36,373 nucleotides of DNA from Balneolales bacterium (GTDB taxonomy: Bacteria > Bacteroidota > Rhodothermia > Balneolales > Natronogracilivirgulaceae), in contig SLOL01000031.1 of the NCBI GenBank assembly GCA_007132495.1, forward strand, positions 1 through 36,373, in the 5' to 3' direction. Below the pieces are notes generated by a model, which was not told the DNA's origin, did not search any database, and was given only the letters and a program-made list of their open reading frames with translations. Below, piece after piece: positions 9,898-18,245 of the stretch (its first letter is position 1; every line of letters begins with the position of its first letter). Both the position numbers and the translations under genes were made by a program.

Positions 9898-10767
9898 TCA
9901 ATTGTTCTGTCGGTTGCCGGAGGATGGAAGATAACGGTTTGTTATACCTGACAGGGCTTTGACATAACGGTCGGTGTTTTTTGCAATTTGCAGATCCCAG
10001 GGGTCTTTTGATGCGGGATCGCGGGTGGTAAGTCCGCGACTGACATTGATCAGCGGAAGTCCGTGGTGTTCGGAGAGGATTTCCGTGAGTTCAGCTATCG
10101 AACCACCCTGGGCGCCAATGCCGGGTACAAGAAGGGGGGCTTCCGGGTAGGCCTGCAACACCGGCAGGTATTGTTCACTCTGAGTTGCGCCGATAACCAT
10201 ACCGAGAGCCCCGGGGTATTTCGCTGCGAAGTCACGGTATTGCCGGGCAAGATACTCACTCATGGTGGGAGCATCCATAAAGGGCCGGGTCATGAAGTCA
10301 GCGGCACCGGGATTGGAAGTGAGCGTCAGGGCATAGACGGCCCGGGACTCATCCTCCAGGAACGGGGCCATGGTTTCGAGGCCCATGAACGGGGAGAGGG
10401 TGACCGCATCAAAACCGAACTGATCGAAATAGGCGGTTTTATAGCGGGCATTGGTATGCGGGACATCTCCCCGTTTGACGTCGGCGATAATGATTTTTCC
10501 GGAGGGAATGGATTCCAGTACATCGTTCAGAATCTGGTACGCATCCGGACCCAGTGCTTCGAAATAGGCCAGATTTATTTTGTAGGCGGCAACTCCCGTC
10601 TTGGTTTGCTCGATGATGCGTCGGCAGTAGGTGGTCACCATTTCACGTTCCGAAATCGTCTGATATCGGATGTCCGGGGGAAGGTGCTCGGGAATGGGAT
10701 CAAGGCCGGCGCAGAGCACCGACTGTGAGCTCCGGATGCAGGACAATAATTTGTTAGTGTATATCAT
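9898..10767 (-). CDS. pyrF: Orotidine 5'-phosphate decarboxylase
   Basis: This enzyme decarboxylates OMP to UMP, the last step of de novo pyrimidine synthesis. From the ATG at 10767 (MIYTNKLLSCI) it is 289 residues, longer than the E. coli type and matching the type 2 (large) subfamily. The catalytic Asp-Lys-Asp array is in IIIADVKRGDVPHT. The start SVLCAGLDPIPEHLP holds the conserved substrate-binding Asp, and a phosphate-gripper-type segment LVPGIGAQGG is near the C-terminus. A TTG 14 codons upstream is in frame but lacks family support. No other pyr biosynthesis gene is adjacent; a PyrR-like gene lies about 7.5 kb away. Confidence 0.95.
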   Translation of the reverse strand: MIYTNKLLSCIRSSQSVLCAGLDPIPEHLPPDIRYQTISEREMVTTYCRRIIEQTKTGVAAYKINLAYFEALGPDAYQILNDVLESIPSGKIIIADVKRGDVPHTNARYKTAYFDQFGFDAVTLSPFMGLETMAPFLEDESRAVYALTLTSNPGAADFMTRPFMDAPTMSEYLARQYRDFAAKYPGALGMVIGATQSEQYLPVLQAYPEAPLLVPGIGAQGGSIAELTEILSEHHGLPLINVSRGLTTRDPASKDPWDLQIAKNTDRYVKALSGITNRYLPSSGNRQNN

Positions 10768-10914
10768 TTTTTTTCTATGTTTCGGTGGAAAATACAACAA
10801 TCTAATCAAAAGGCGTGCAGATTACTCATTTTAGGGCATAATTCGGGAACCATTTGACAGAAAAACGGGATATATTGCCACCCGTTAACAGAGAACAGTT
10901 CTAAAAAGCACAAT

Positions 10915-11676
10915 ATGACATCGGAAGCATGGTTTGAGTCCTGGTTTGACAGTCCGCTGTACGAAAAACTGTATGCCAACAGGGATGATACCGAAGCGGC
11001 ACGGCTGGTGGGATGGATTGCCCGGAGACTGCCGCCAAGGCACTACCCGGAAGTGCTGGATATGGGGTGTGGCCGGGGGCGTCACGCTATCCTCCTGGCC
11101 CGTCACGGTTACAATGTGACGGGCGTGGATTTGTCCGGTCAGGCTATCAGGATCGCGCGTCAGAAAGCAAGTGAAGAGGGATATACCAATGTAACATTCG
11201 AAACGGGCGATATGCGGGACTGGTGCAGGGGACCCTATGATATGGTATGTAGCCTTTTTACAAGTTTTGGCTATTTCGAGAATGACCGGGATAACCTCGG
11301 GGTGATCCGGAACATCACTGCCAATGTAAAACCGGGTGGTTTTCTGGTAATGGATTTTCTGAATCCCGGTTATGTCCAGAACAATCTGGTACCTGAAGAA
11401 GAGGTAGAAGTAGAAGGAATGCAGTGCCGGATGAGACGCAGGATAGAAGAGAATACCATCATCAAGAGCATACTTTTTGATTCACCGGAGACCGGTGCCC
11501 GGCTGCAGTATCAGGAGCGGGTCAGGTTATATGATGTCGATTGGTTTGACCGCAGTTTCAAAGCGTCGGGGCTGGAGATGGTTGACAAGCGAGGTGGGTA
11601 TAGCGGAGAGGCTTATGATCCCGAAACCAGTCCCCGGATGCTGATGGTGGCGGAAAAGGGAAAGGCCCGGGAATAA
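10915..11676 (+). CDS. Class I SAM-dependent methyltransferase
   Basis: A 253-residue Rossmann-fold methyltransferase. Motif I is at about residues 47-56 (VLDMGCGRGRH), followed by the acidic residue binding the SAM ribose (GVDLSGQAI, Asp72). Later come FETGDMRDW and the segment CSLFTSFGYFENDRDN. The N-terminal WFESWFDSPLYEKLYANRDD resembles the small uncharacterised methyltransferases found across Bacteroidota. The substrate cannot be read from sequence; a small molecule is as likely as RNA. The ATG at 10915 follows a 147-base gap after divergent pyrF. The stop codon lies inside a hairpin that may act as a terminator. Confidence 0.9.
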   Translation: MTSEAWFESWFDSPLYEKLYANRDDTEAARLVGWIARRLPPRHYPEVLDMGCGRGRHAILLARHGYNVTGVDLSGQAIRIARQKASEEGYTNVTFETGDMRDWCRGPYDMVCSLFTSFGYFENDRDNLGVIRNITANVKPGGFLVMDFLNPGYVQNNLVPEEEVEVEGMQCRMRRRIEENTIIKSILFDSPETGARLQYQERVRLYDVDWFDRSFKASGLEMVDKRGGYSGEAYDPETSPRMLMVAEKGKARE

Positions 11677-11688
11677 TCCCGAGCCTTT
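11661..11688. terminator. Hairpin overlapping the methyltransferase stop codon
   Basis: A 12-bp stem with one mismatch (11661-11672 with 11677-11688) and a four-base loop surrounds the TAA stop at 11674-11676. It lies between convergent genes. There is no clean T-run on either side: GAAATCAT follows on plus, and CCCTTTTCC on minus. It is therefore a candidate for a bidirectional terminator or 3'-end protection rather than a certain terminator. Confidence 0.5.
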
Positions 11689-11729
11689 GAAATCATATTC
11701 GACAGCAAAGCAATAGCTGTTGTGAGTGT

Positions 11730-11760
11730 ATGTAACCTATGGAACTACATTCGGTTACAT
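11730..11760. other. Inverted repeat at the 3' end of hppA
   Basis: ATGTAACC at 11730-11737 is the exact complement of GGTTACAT at 11753-11760, with a 15-base loop; the second arm touches the hppA stop codon. No T-run follows on the minus strand, so it is a weak terminator candidate. It may be a stabilising 3' hairpin. Confidence 0.35.
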
Positions 11761-13976
11761 TATATCGCAGTGGCAATGACAAGGGCCACGATTGATATAA
11801 GCTTGATCAGAATATTCAGCGAAGGTCCGGATGTATCTTTGAGCGGGTCACCAACGGTGTCCCCGGTTACGGCTGCCTTGTGGGCATCCGAGCCCTTGCT
11901 GTAGACGACACCGTCAAATTCGATGTCGGCTTCGATCATTTTTTTGGCGTTGTCCCATGCCCCCCCGGCGTTGGCCTGGAAGAGGGCCATCAGCACACCG
12001 GCGACCATTACACCGGCCAGGAGACCACCGAGTGCTTCGGCACCGAAAATAAACCCGACCAGTACGGGCACGGCTATAGCCAGCAAGCCCGGGAAAATCA
12101 TCTCCTTGAGAGCGCCTTTCGTTGAAATTTCCACGCATTTGCCGTATTCGGCAGCAGTTTCGGCATCCGCAAAAGTTTTCTGGTCTTCGGATGACCACTC
12201 GCTCTGATCCTTGCCTTCATTCCGGCGCATAACTTCGAGTGCGGCTTTCAAAGCGGGTATTTCGCTGAACTGCCTGCGTACCTCCTGGATCATGTACATG
12301 GCGGTACGACCGACGGCGCCCATGGAAAGCGAGGAGAAGACAAACGCGAGCATTCCACCGACAAAAAGCCCGGCCATGACTCCGGCCTGCGAGATATCGA
12401 TCATATGGATATCGGCGGAAGTCATATAGGCACCGAAGAGGGCGAGGGCTGTCAAAGCGGCCGATCCGATAGCAAACCCTTTACCGATAGCGGCAGTAGT
12501 GTTGCCCACAGCATCGAGCTGGTCTGTTCTTTCACGGACTTCCGGCGGTAACTCGGACATTTCGGCAATCCCGCCGGCGTTGTCGGCAATCGGACCGTAA
12601 GCATCAATAGACAGCTGTATACCGAGGAAAGAGAGCATGCCGACAGCGGCAATGGCAATGCCGTAGAGCCCGGCGAATTCGAAGGCGGTCATGATCGAAA
12701 TGGCAATGATCAGGATCGGCAGAGCGGTGGAAATCATACCCACACCGAGACCGGCTATGATATTGGTGGCATCACCGGTAATGGATTGCCTGGCAATGTT
12801 GATAACCGGTTTTTTTCCGACACCGGTGTAATATTCGGTGATAAAACCGATCAGCAGTCCGGCGATCAGGCCGATAATGGAGGCAAAAAAGATGCCGTTC
12901 GCCGTGATGGTACGTTCCACGCCATACAGGGTATCAGTGTAGGACCAGCTTGAAGGAAGAATCCAGGTAATCAGGAAATAGAACACAATCAGCATGAGTC
13001 CGGCGGAAACAATCTCCCCCATATTAAGTGCGGTCTGGGGATTACCGCCTTCCCTGACGCGTACGAAGAAGGTACCGATGATGGAAATAATGATACCGGT
13101 TCCGGCCATGACAAGCGGGAGGACAACACCGCTCATACTTCCGAACGCCGACTCAGTAACAAAGACCTCGGACGACATGAAGATTACACCCAGCACCATG
13201 GCGGCGATAATGGAACCGACAAAAGATTCGAATAGGTCGGCACCCATACCGGCAACGTCTCCTACATTGTCACCGACATTATCGGCAATTGTAGCGGGAT
13301 TAAGGTGGTGGTCTTCGGGAATACCTGCTTCCACTTTACCGACGAGGTCGGCGCCGACATCAGCGGCTTTGGTGTAGATTCCACCTCCGACACGAGCAAA
13401 AAGAGCGATGGAAGAAGCACCGAAAGAAAATCCGGTGATTACCGTGACAATCTGGGCAAGGACCGACTGCATGCCGGCATCGGTTTCGTAGGCCGGGATA
13501 AATCCGAAGACGCTGGTATACAGCCATAACAGCAGACTGAGGCCGAGCACTCCGAGTCCGACCACACCCATACCCATGACCGAACCACCGGAAAAGGCCA
13601 CCATCAACGCTTTATTGAGGCTGGTACGTGCCGCATGGGCGGTTCGTACATTGGCCTGGGTCGCCACTTTCATACCGATGAAGCCGGCCAGTCCGGAACA
13701 CAGGGCACCGACAATAAATGAGAGCGCAATGAGATATGAGGATCCCTCCGTAACATACCCCTGGAATCCGATAAGAACAGCGACGAGAACAACGAATACG
13801 CCCAGTACCCGGTATTCGGCTTTCAGGAAAGCCATGGCACCTTCGGCAGTATGACCGGCGATACGAATCATTTTATCCGTGCCGGCATCCTGTTTTTTAA
13901 CCCAATTTGATTTTATGTATGTGAATAGCAGAGCTATGATTCCTGCAATCGGAATGATGTATAATATGGTATTCAT
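11760..13976 (-). CDS. hppA: Membrane ion-pumping pyrophosphatase, K+-dependent type
   Basis: This integral membrane enzyme couples PPi hydrolysis to H+ and/or Na+ export. It is 738 residues with many membrane segments. The catalytic loop [11 protein letters not shown] is at 206-216, followed by DNVGDNVGD (232-240), and a second acidic cluster is near the C-terminus ([15 protein letters not shown] and [11 protein letters not shown]). The segment [10 protein letters not shown] has Ala495 and Gly498 where K+-independent enzymes carry Lys and Thr, which marks a K+-dependent enzyme. That group includes Na+ pumps as well as H+ pumps, and I cannot settle the transported ion. The ATG at 13976 is natural. 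It is a single gene, convergent with the methyltransferase, and pth lies 71 bases upstream on the same strand. Confidence 0.96.
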   Translation of the reverse strand: MNTILYIIPIAGIIALLFTYIKSNWVKKQDAGTDKMIRIAGHTAEGAMAFLKAEYRVLGVFVVLVAVLIGFQGYVTEGSSYLIALSFIVGALCSGLAGFIGMKVATQANVRTAHAARTSLNKALMVAFSGGSVMGMGVVGLGVLGLSLLLWLYTSVFGFIPAYETDAGMQSVLAQIVTVITGFSFGASSIALFARVGGGIYTKAADVGADLVGKVEAGIPEDHHLNPATIADNVGDNVGDVAGMGADLFESFVGSIIAAMVLGVIFMSSEVFVTESAFGSMSGVVLPLVMAGTGIIISIIGTFFVRVREGGNPQTALNMGEIVSAGLMLIVFYFLITWILPSSWSYTDTLYGVERTITANGIFFASIIGLIAGLLIGFITEYYTGVGKKPVINIARQSITGDATNIIAGLGVGMISTALPILIIAISIMTAFEFAGLYGIAIAAVGMLSFLGIQLSIDAYGPIADNAGGIAEMSELPPEVRERTDQLDAVGNTTAAIGKGFAIGSAALTALALFGAYMTSADIHMIDISQAGVMAGLFVGGMLAFVFSSLSMGAVGRTAMYMIQEVRRQFSEIPALKAALEVMRRNEGKDQSEWSSEDQKTFADAETAAEYGKCVEISTKGALKEMIFPGLLAIAVPVLVGFIFGAEALGGLLAGVMVAGVLMALFQANAGGAWDNAKKMIEADIEFDGVVYSKGSDAHKAAVTGDTVGDPLKDTSGPSLNILIKLISIVALVIATAI

Positions 13977-14047
13977 AACTGTTCTGTTAGGTGGATAAAT
14001 AATGTTATTCTGACAATTCGATCGCTACCATGATAATAAAATATTTG

Positions 14048-14608
14048 TTAACTGTTAAATTCATTCATGGCACGAACGATTCCCTCCCGGAGAAAGCAAA
14101 GAATGGCGTCATGGCTTTTATTCAGACCCTCTTCAACAGCTTCATGCTGTGTAGTGTCAAAAGGAGACAGGACGTAATCGGACTGGCGGCCACGTTCGAA
14201 ATCGTTTCCAATTCCGAACCGTAATCTCGGGAAGTGTTCGGTCTTAAGGTGGTCAATAATACTTTGAATGCCGTTGTGTCCTCCGGCGCTTCCCTCTTTT
14301 CGCAACCGGATCTTCCCGGTGGGCAGATTAATATCGTCATAACAGACGAGGATATCGCCGGGAAGGAAGTCAAACATACGGCAGGCTTTCAGGACCGCCT
14401 GTCCACTGTTGTTCATATAGGTCGCAGGCTTGATAAGGATGGTCTTGATCCCCTTGAACCGGCCGACCCCGAGGATAAACGGTCCGTCGGTACCCTCCAT
14501 ACCGGCGGAAAGTGTTTTTGCCATCCGGTCTACTACAGTGAAACCGACATTGTGGCGTGTGCCCTCATACGCATCCCCGATGTTTCCCAAACCCACGATA
14601 AGCGGCAT
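14048..14608 (-). CDS. pth: Peptidyl-tRNA hydrolase
   Basis: Pth releases tRNA from prematurely dropped peptidyl-tRNA. The 186-residue protein starts MPLIVGLGNIGDAYEGTRHNVGF, with the conserved Asn9 and catalytic His19. The motif YMNNSGQAV and the FLPGDILVCYDDINLPTGKIRLRKEGSAGGHNGIQSI block are complete. The family consensus is GLGNPG; here the Pro is Ile (GLGNIG), a small deviation. It is last in a prs-rplY-pth run, 12 bases after rplY, a gene order conserved in many bacteria. Confidence 0.97.
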   Translation of the reverse strand: MPLIVGLGNIGDAYEGTRHNVGFTVVDRMAKTLSAGMEGTDGPFILGVGRFKGIKTILIKPATYMNNSGQAVLKACRMFDFLPGDILVCYDDINLPTGKIRLRKEGSAGGHNGIQSIIDHLKTEHFPRLRFGIGNDFERGRQSDYVLSPFDTTQHEAVEEGLNKSHDAILCFLREGIVRAMNEFNS

Positions 14609-14620
14609 GATGACAAGAGA

Positions 14621-15295
14621 TTAGCTTTCGCTTTTATCTTCAGAGCCTTCACTCTCTTCAGCTCCTTCATCTTCGGCTCCTTCTTCAGCCTCTTCGCCTT
14701 CTTCCTCTTCTTCATCAAGGCCGAGGAGTTCATCCAGTCCACCTTTAGGCGGACGGATAACGGCGATGGTCCGGACAGATTCACTGAGGGGTTCGATGCC
14801 TTCAATGTCAATGGAGTCGACATCAAGGGTATCACCAATGGTGAGATCCGACACATCGAGGACGATCTCCGCCGGAATATCCTTCGGAAGGCACTGTACT
14901 TCGATACGTCGAAGTGGCTGGTAGAGGCGTCCGCCTTCGGCAACGCCCGGCGGGGTACCGGTCAGGCGAATCGGGATCTCGATAGTAACCGGGGTTTTTT
15001 CTTCCATGGCAAACAGGTCGACATGAAGCGGCCGGTCGGTAACCGGATGATACTCAATTGCCTGAATCAGCGTATGGTATTCTTTTTTCTTGTGGACGAG
15101 CTTGATCAGCGTTTTTTTATTTTCAGCCAGCACTTTTTCCAGCTCGAGTTCAGGAATGGCAACGTGCAGGTTATTTTTAACTTTGGGACCATAGGCAACA
15201 GCGGGGACCAGCTTGTCATCGCGCAGCTTTTTCAGGACGGATTTACCTTTCGGGCGATCGTTTGCTTCTACGGTTATTTCAATTGGCTTTTCCAT
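14621..15295 (-). CDS. rplY: 50S ribosomal protein L25 (CTC/TL5 long form)
   Basis: L25 binds 5S rRNA in the large ribosomal subunit. The 224-residue protein is the two-domain CTC/TL5 form. An N-terminal 5S-binding domain (about 1-95: KPIEITVEANDRPKGKSVLKKLR) is followed by a beta-rich domain (about 96-185: DVSDLTIGDTLDVDSI). The last 35-40 residues are a low-complexity acidic tail rich in Glu, Ser and Gly with almost no Lys. It lies 21 bases after prs and 12 before pth. The ATG at 15295 is clear. Confidence 0.96.
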   Translation of the reverse strand: MEKPIEITVEANDRPKGKSVLKKLRDDKLVPAVAYGPKVKNNLHVAIPELELEKVLAENKKTLIKLVHKKKEYHTLIQAIEYHPVTDRPLHVDLFAMEEKTPVTIEIPIRLTGTPPGVAEGGRLYQPLRRIEVQCLPKDIPAEIVLDVSDLTIGDTLDVDSIDIEGIEPLSESVRTIAVIRPPKGGLDELLGLDEEEEEGEEAEEGAEDEGAEESEGSEDKSES

Positions 15296-15316
15296 GATTC
15301 AGAAAACACTTAAGGG

Positions 15317-16249
15317 TTAATCATCAAATAATGTACTAATCGAGTCGTCGGTATAGATGCGACGAATAGACTCTGCGAACAGGCCTGCAACACTCAGTAC
15401 CTGTATTTTGCCGGACGGCTTTTTCAGGGAGACGGTATCGGTTACGAGGAATTTATCGATGGGGGAGTCCTCGATGCGCTGATAAGCCGGACCCGACAAG
15501 ATGGGGTGTGTACTGGCAGCCATAATCTGTTTTGCTCCCCGTTCTTTCAGTGCCGTGGCTGCATTGGTTATGGTTCCTGCCGTATCGATGAGATCATCTA
15601 CAAGCAGGATATTCTTGCCTTCCACCTCACCGATGATATTCATTACTTCGGCGATGTTTTGCGAGGGGCGTCGTTTGTCCACAAAGGCCAGCCCGGCATT
15701 GAGCCGTTTTGAGTAGGATCGGGCCATTTTGAGACTCCCGACATCCGGCGCCACAACGACCAGGTCATTGATGGCACGATTGCGGATATATTCCACGAAG
15801 ATGGAGCTGGCATACAGATGATCCAGCGGAATATCAAAAAACCCCTGGATCTGTGGCGCATGAAGGTCCATTGTCAAAACGCGATCGGCACCGGCTTCTG
15901 ACAACAAGTTGGCAAAGAGCTTGGATGCAATGGAGACGCGTGGTTGATCCTTGCGGTCCTGGCGCGCGTATCCGAAATAGGGAATTACGGCGGTAACCCG
16001 GTCTGCGGAAGCACGTTTTGCGGCATCAATGAGCAGCAGCAATTCAATGATATTGTCACCCGGAGGAGGGGTGGACTGAACGATAAATACATCCGCTCCC
16101 CGGATACTCTGCTGATACTTGATGTATAACTCCCCGTCGGAAAACGACTTGATGGTGACCGCGCCAAGCTTGGTTCCGTATTTTTCTGCAATAGCACGGG
16201 ATAGTGCCAGGTTACTTCTGCCAGCAAATATGGCTAGTGGCTTGTCCAA
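15317..16249 (-). CDS. prs: Ribose-phosphate pyrophosphokinase (PRPP synthetase)
   Basis: Prs makes PRPP from ribose 5-phosphate and ATP, feeding purine, pyrimidine, His, Trp and NAD synthesis, and so supplies both PurA and PyrF pathways. It is 310 residues. The ATP-binding part YFGYARQDRKDQPR, the DLHAPQIQGFFDIPLDHLYA signature, the flexible loop KRRPSQNIAEV and the PRPP-binding loop LLVDDLIDTAGTI are all intact. The start codon is TTG at 16249: no in-frame ATG or GTG gives the normal N-terminus MDKPLAIFAGRSN. It heads the prs-rplY-pth cluster; a terminator isolates it from tRNA-Gln upstream. Confidence 0.95.
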   Translation of the reverse strand: MDKPLAIFAGRSNLALSRAIAEKYGTKLGAVTIKSFSDGELYIKYQQSIRGADVFIVQSTPPPGDNIIELLLLIDAAKRASADRVTAVIPYFGYARQDRKDQPRVSIASKLFANLLSEAGADRVLTMDLHAPQIQGFFDIPLDHLYASSIFVEYIRNRAINDLVVVAPDVGSLKMARSYSKRLNAGLAFVDKRRPSQNIAEVMNIIGEVEGKNILLVDDLIDTAGTITNAATALKERGAKQIMAASTHPILSGPAYQRIEDSPIDKFLVTDTVSLKKPSGKIQVLSVAGLFAESIRRIYTDDSISTLFDD

Positions 16250-16283
16250 GACTTTTATGCAACGGCTTTTGACGGTGAATACT

Positions 16284-16316
16284 AAAAAAGGATGGAACCG
16301 GGATGGTCATCCTTTT
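16284..16316 (-). terminator. Rho-independent terminator after tRNA-Gln
   Basis: A 9-bp perfect stem (16286-16294 with 16308-16316) is followed on the minus strand by TTTTTTAG. It lies between the tRNA-Gln gene and prs, so it should end the tRNA transcript. The prs promoter must then lie within or just after it. Confidence 0.8.
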
Positions 16317-16348
16317 ATTTAACAAACGTGGATTCCGGAAGTTGAGTG

Positions 16349-16419
16349 TTGCCCGGGGAGGATTCGAACCCCCACTGACTGGACCAAAACCAGCTGTCCT
16401 ACCCTTAGACGACCGGGCA
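16349..16419 (-). tRNA. tRNA-Gln (anticodon UUG)
   Basis: A complete 71-base cloverleaf can be folded on the minus strand. The acceptor stem is TGCCCGG/CCGGGCA (7 bp) with discriminator A, and the D arm is GTC/GAC. The anticodon stem is GCTGG/CCAGT with loop TTTTGGT, giving anticodon TTG at 16385-16387 (complement on plus). There is a 4-base variable loop and the T arm contains TTCGAAT. CCA is not encoded; the next bases are CAC. Confidence 0.96.
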
Positions 16420-16444
16420 ATTATTTCTGTAACGTGACAGACTC

Positions 16445-16475
16445 CAAATTTAGGGAAACTTGTAAGTCAAGTCAA
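16445..16475 (-). promoter_or_regulatory. Bacteroidota-type promoter for tRNA-Gln
   Basis: On the minus strand TTG (16473-16475) is followed after exactly 20 bases by TAAATTTG (16445-16452), matching the -33 TTG / -7 TAnnTTTG consensus of Bacteroidota housekeeping sigma. The -7 box ends 26 bases before the tRNA 5' end, a sensible leader length. The -33 box overlaps the stop codon of the upstream DUF2851 gene. Confidence 0.6.
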
Positions 16476-17707
16476 GTTTGAGCAAGCACCTTCATGACTT
16501 CGCACTCGGTACACCTTTTGAACCTGCAAAAATATTTAAAATGATGTAATATTGCCAGTCGATTATAGTGATCACCGTCCGGTACCCCGCTGTTTTGAAG
16601 AATCTTTTTTGTTTTTGCCGGCAGGGGGATATGTTGTGTGGTCCAGTGTGCCCGGATCTCGTTCTCCAGCTTTTTATGGTGAAGCCAGCTTGCCAGCAGA
16701 TGGACGGCCGGAAGAATGACGTTATGAAAAATGACGGTATGCCGGTTCTTTCCCAGAGGGGGTGCGACCGAGAAACAACAGAGTTCTTCCCAGAGTCTGT
16801 CAATAGAACCGCGAAGCCAGTTCCGGGGTCCGGACTGAAGCAAATGCAGATAAAGTTCGGCGCTCTGGCGAATCCGTGTTACCGGTTGATTGGCGGGCCG
16901 GGAAGCACTGAAATCCCAGTCTTCACGACGAAGCAGGGGGTTACGGTCCGGTGCTTTTCCCGCCGGCAGGGTTTGCAAACCGGCCGCAGCAAGCAGCATG
17001 CCGGTCGTCTCCTGAATGGTTTTGGTTCCATTTTTCCTGTTTTTCCGCCGGAACCCGGAAGTTTTCAGGTTTTGATGGCAAAAATCGGCAAGGCGAAGCA
17101 TATTTTCCTGATTTTTGTGATAGCCAAGTCCCTCAAAAACACCCCGGACAAGCATGAGCTGCCAGGCTTCGGTTATGGGCTTGTTGTGCGGGTAGAGCCC
17201 GATCATATAATCCAGACGGTACCGGAAAAACCGGCGGTCCCATTGCTTTGTCATCTGTTTGAAAACCGGTATGGGGATATCGGCGATCAATCCGGAGCAG
17301 GGAAGGTCTACCGGCCGGTGATAGACACGCCATAAACGGTTCAGGGAAGGAGGGAGTGCAGTCTGAAGTTCCAAAGTGGGAATTTTCTGACCGTCTGATG
17401 CCGAAACGTCGGTCCTGTGAAGGTCATCCTGCACAACCACATGAAGCACGACCCGGTTGTACCGCCGGTCTTCATGGTGTTCATGGTGATACCATTCGGA
17501 AGCCGATTTGTGCAGCTCCACATCCCCGATAAACAGTATGCCGTTCAGGCGCACTTTTGCAAACCGGTAATCCGGTCCGTCACCTTCATTGGCGTACCCG
17601 GGATGGATGATCTGAACGGCATGATCCCCTGTTGTTTTCAGACTTTCCCGGGAGAAATGGAGGTTTTCCCACAAAAAATGAAAAAAATCTTCTCGAATTA
17701 TGTCCAT
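16472..17707 (-). CDS. DUF2851 family protein
   Basis: A 411-residue protein of the DUF2851 family, widespread in Bacteroidota and without a known biochemical role. The N-terminal third carries the recognisable run IHPGYANEGDGPDYRFAKV, then FIGDVELHKSASEWYHHEH and NRVVLHVVV. This GPD(F/Y)...DVE.H pattern of Asp, Glu and His resembles a metal-dependent nuclease-like core, but that is inference. The C-terminus has cysteines in FKYFCRFKRCTEC, a possible metal site. The ATG at 17707 is the family start. It is divergent from the small secreted protein at 17802. Confidence 0.85.
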   Translation of the reverse strand: MDIIREDFFHFLWENLHFSRESLKTTGDHAVQIIHPGYANEGDGPDYRFAKVRLNGILFIGDVELHKSASEWYHHEHHEDRRYNRVVLHVVVQDDLHRTDVSASDGQKIPTLELQTALPPSLNRLWRVYHRPVDLPCSGLIADIPIPVFKQMTKQWDRRFFRYRLDYMIGLYPHNKPITEAWQLMLVRGVFEGLGYHKNQENMLRLADFCHQNLKTSGFRRKNRKNGTKTIQETTGMLLAAAGLQTLPAGKAPDRNPLLRREDWDFSASRPANQPVTRIRQSAELYLHLLQSGPRNWLRGSIDRLWEELCCFSVAPPLGKNRHTVIFHNVILPAVHLLASWLHHKKLENEIRAHWTTQHIPLPAKTKKILQNSGVPDGDHYNRLAILHHFKYFCRFKRCTECEVMKVLAQT

Positions 17708-17801
17708 TCATCATTGTTTTTTTATATATTACATCGGATATTACTGCCACCAGGTACTGGTTCGGCACAGAAAACCCTTGTACTTATTGGATTTATCCGA
17801 T

Positions 17802-18239
17802 ATGAAATCATTACAAAAAAGCTTGTTCCTTTTTGTTGCGGCGGTGTTGCTGCTTGCAATGAGTCAGGGGTCTTCAGCGCAGGAGCTCGAAATAGATCTT
17901 TATGCGGAAGCGTATGACAACCGGGACATGATTGTCGTCACCTGGGAGGTGAAAAGCTCACAAACGTTTTCAACGTCGGATTTTCGTCTGGAAAAATCCA
18001 GACTCAATAGTGGCAGGTCGATTAATGTATCACGTTTGATCGAGAGTGATAGCGCCCCTAATTCATTTCGGGTCGAGGACACCGATTTGCGCAAGGAATC
18101 AAATGATGAGACCGCTGATACGCAAGTATTTGTTTATACGCTTTTTGTAAACGGAGAGGAATACGACAGTGTCCAGGCCGGGTACACCACCAATGCCGTT
18201 CGGCGAACGTGGGGCAGTATCAAATCGATGTTTCAATAA
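17802..18239 (+). CDS. Small secreted protein, unknown function
   Basis: From the ATG at 17802 this is 145 residues with a clear signal peptide (MKSLQKSLFLFVAAVLLLAM, likely cleaved after SSA around residue 26). The mature part, about 119 residues, is acidic and has alternating hydrophobic patterns (MIVVTWEVKSSQTFSTSDFRLEKS, VFVYTLFVNGEEYDSVQ). These look like a single beta-sandwich of fibronectin type III style, though no family can be named. The frame stays open upstream to 17700, but only the later ATG gives a signal peptide. It is followed after 6 bases by the PyrR-like gene, so the two are probably co-transcribed. Likely periplasmic or surface exposed. Confidence 0.75.
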   Translation: MKSLQKSLFLFVAAVLLLAMSQGSSAQELEIDLYAEAYDNRDMIVVTWEVKSSQTFSTSDFRLEKSRLNSGRSINVSRLIESDSAPNSFRVEDTDLRKESNDETADTQVFVYTLFVNGEEYDSVQAGYTTNAVRRTWGSIKSMFQ

Positions 18240-18245
18240 CGTGCC

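Noticed and set aside
10860-10890. TTGACA-like promoter before the methyltransferase gene
   Set aside because: The TTGACA has no suitably spaced -10 box, and the lineage uses a different consensus.
14234-15313. 359-codon plus-strand open frame across pth and rplY
   Set aside because: It is antisense to two well-supported genes and the gap between them; the translation has no family character and the frame arises from codon bias of the real genes.
16568-17335. 255-codon plus-strand frame opposite the DUF2851 gene
   Set aside because: Antisense shadow, with no recognisable domain or start context.
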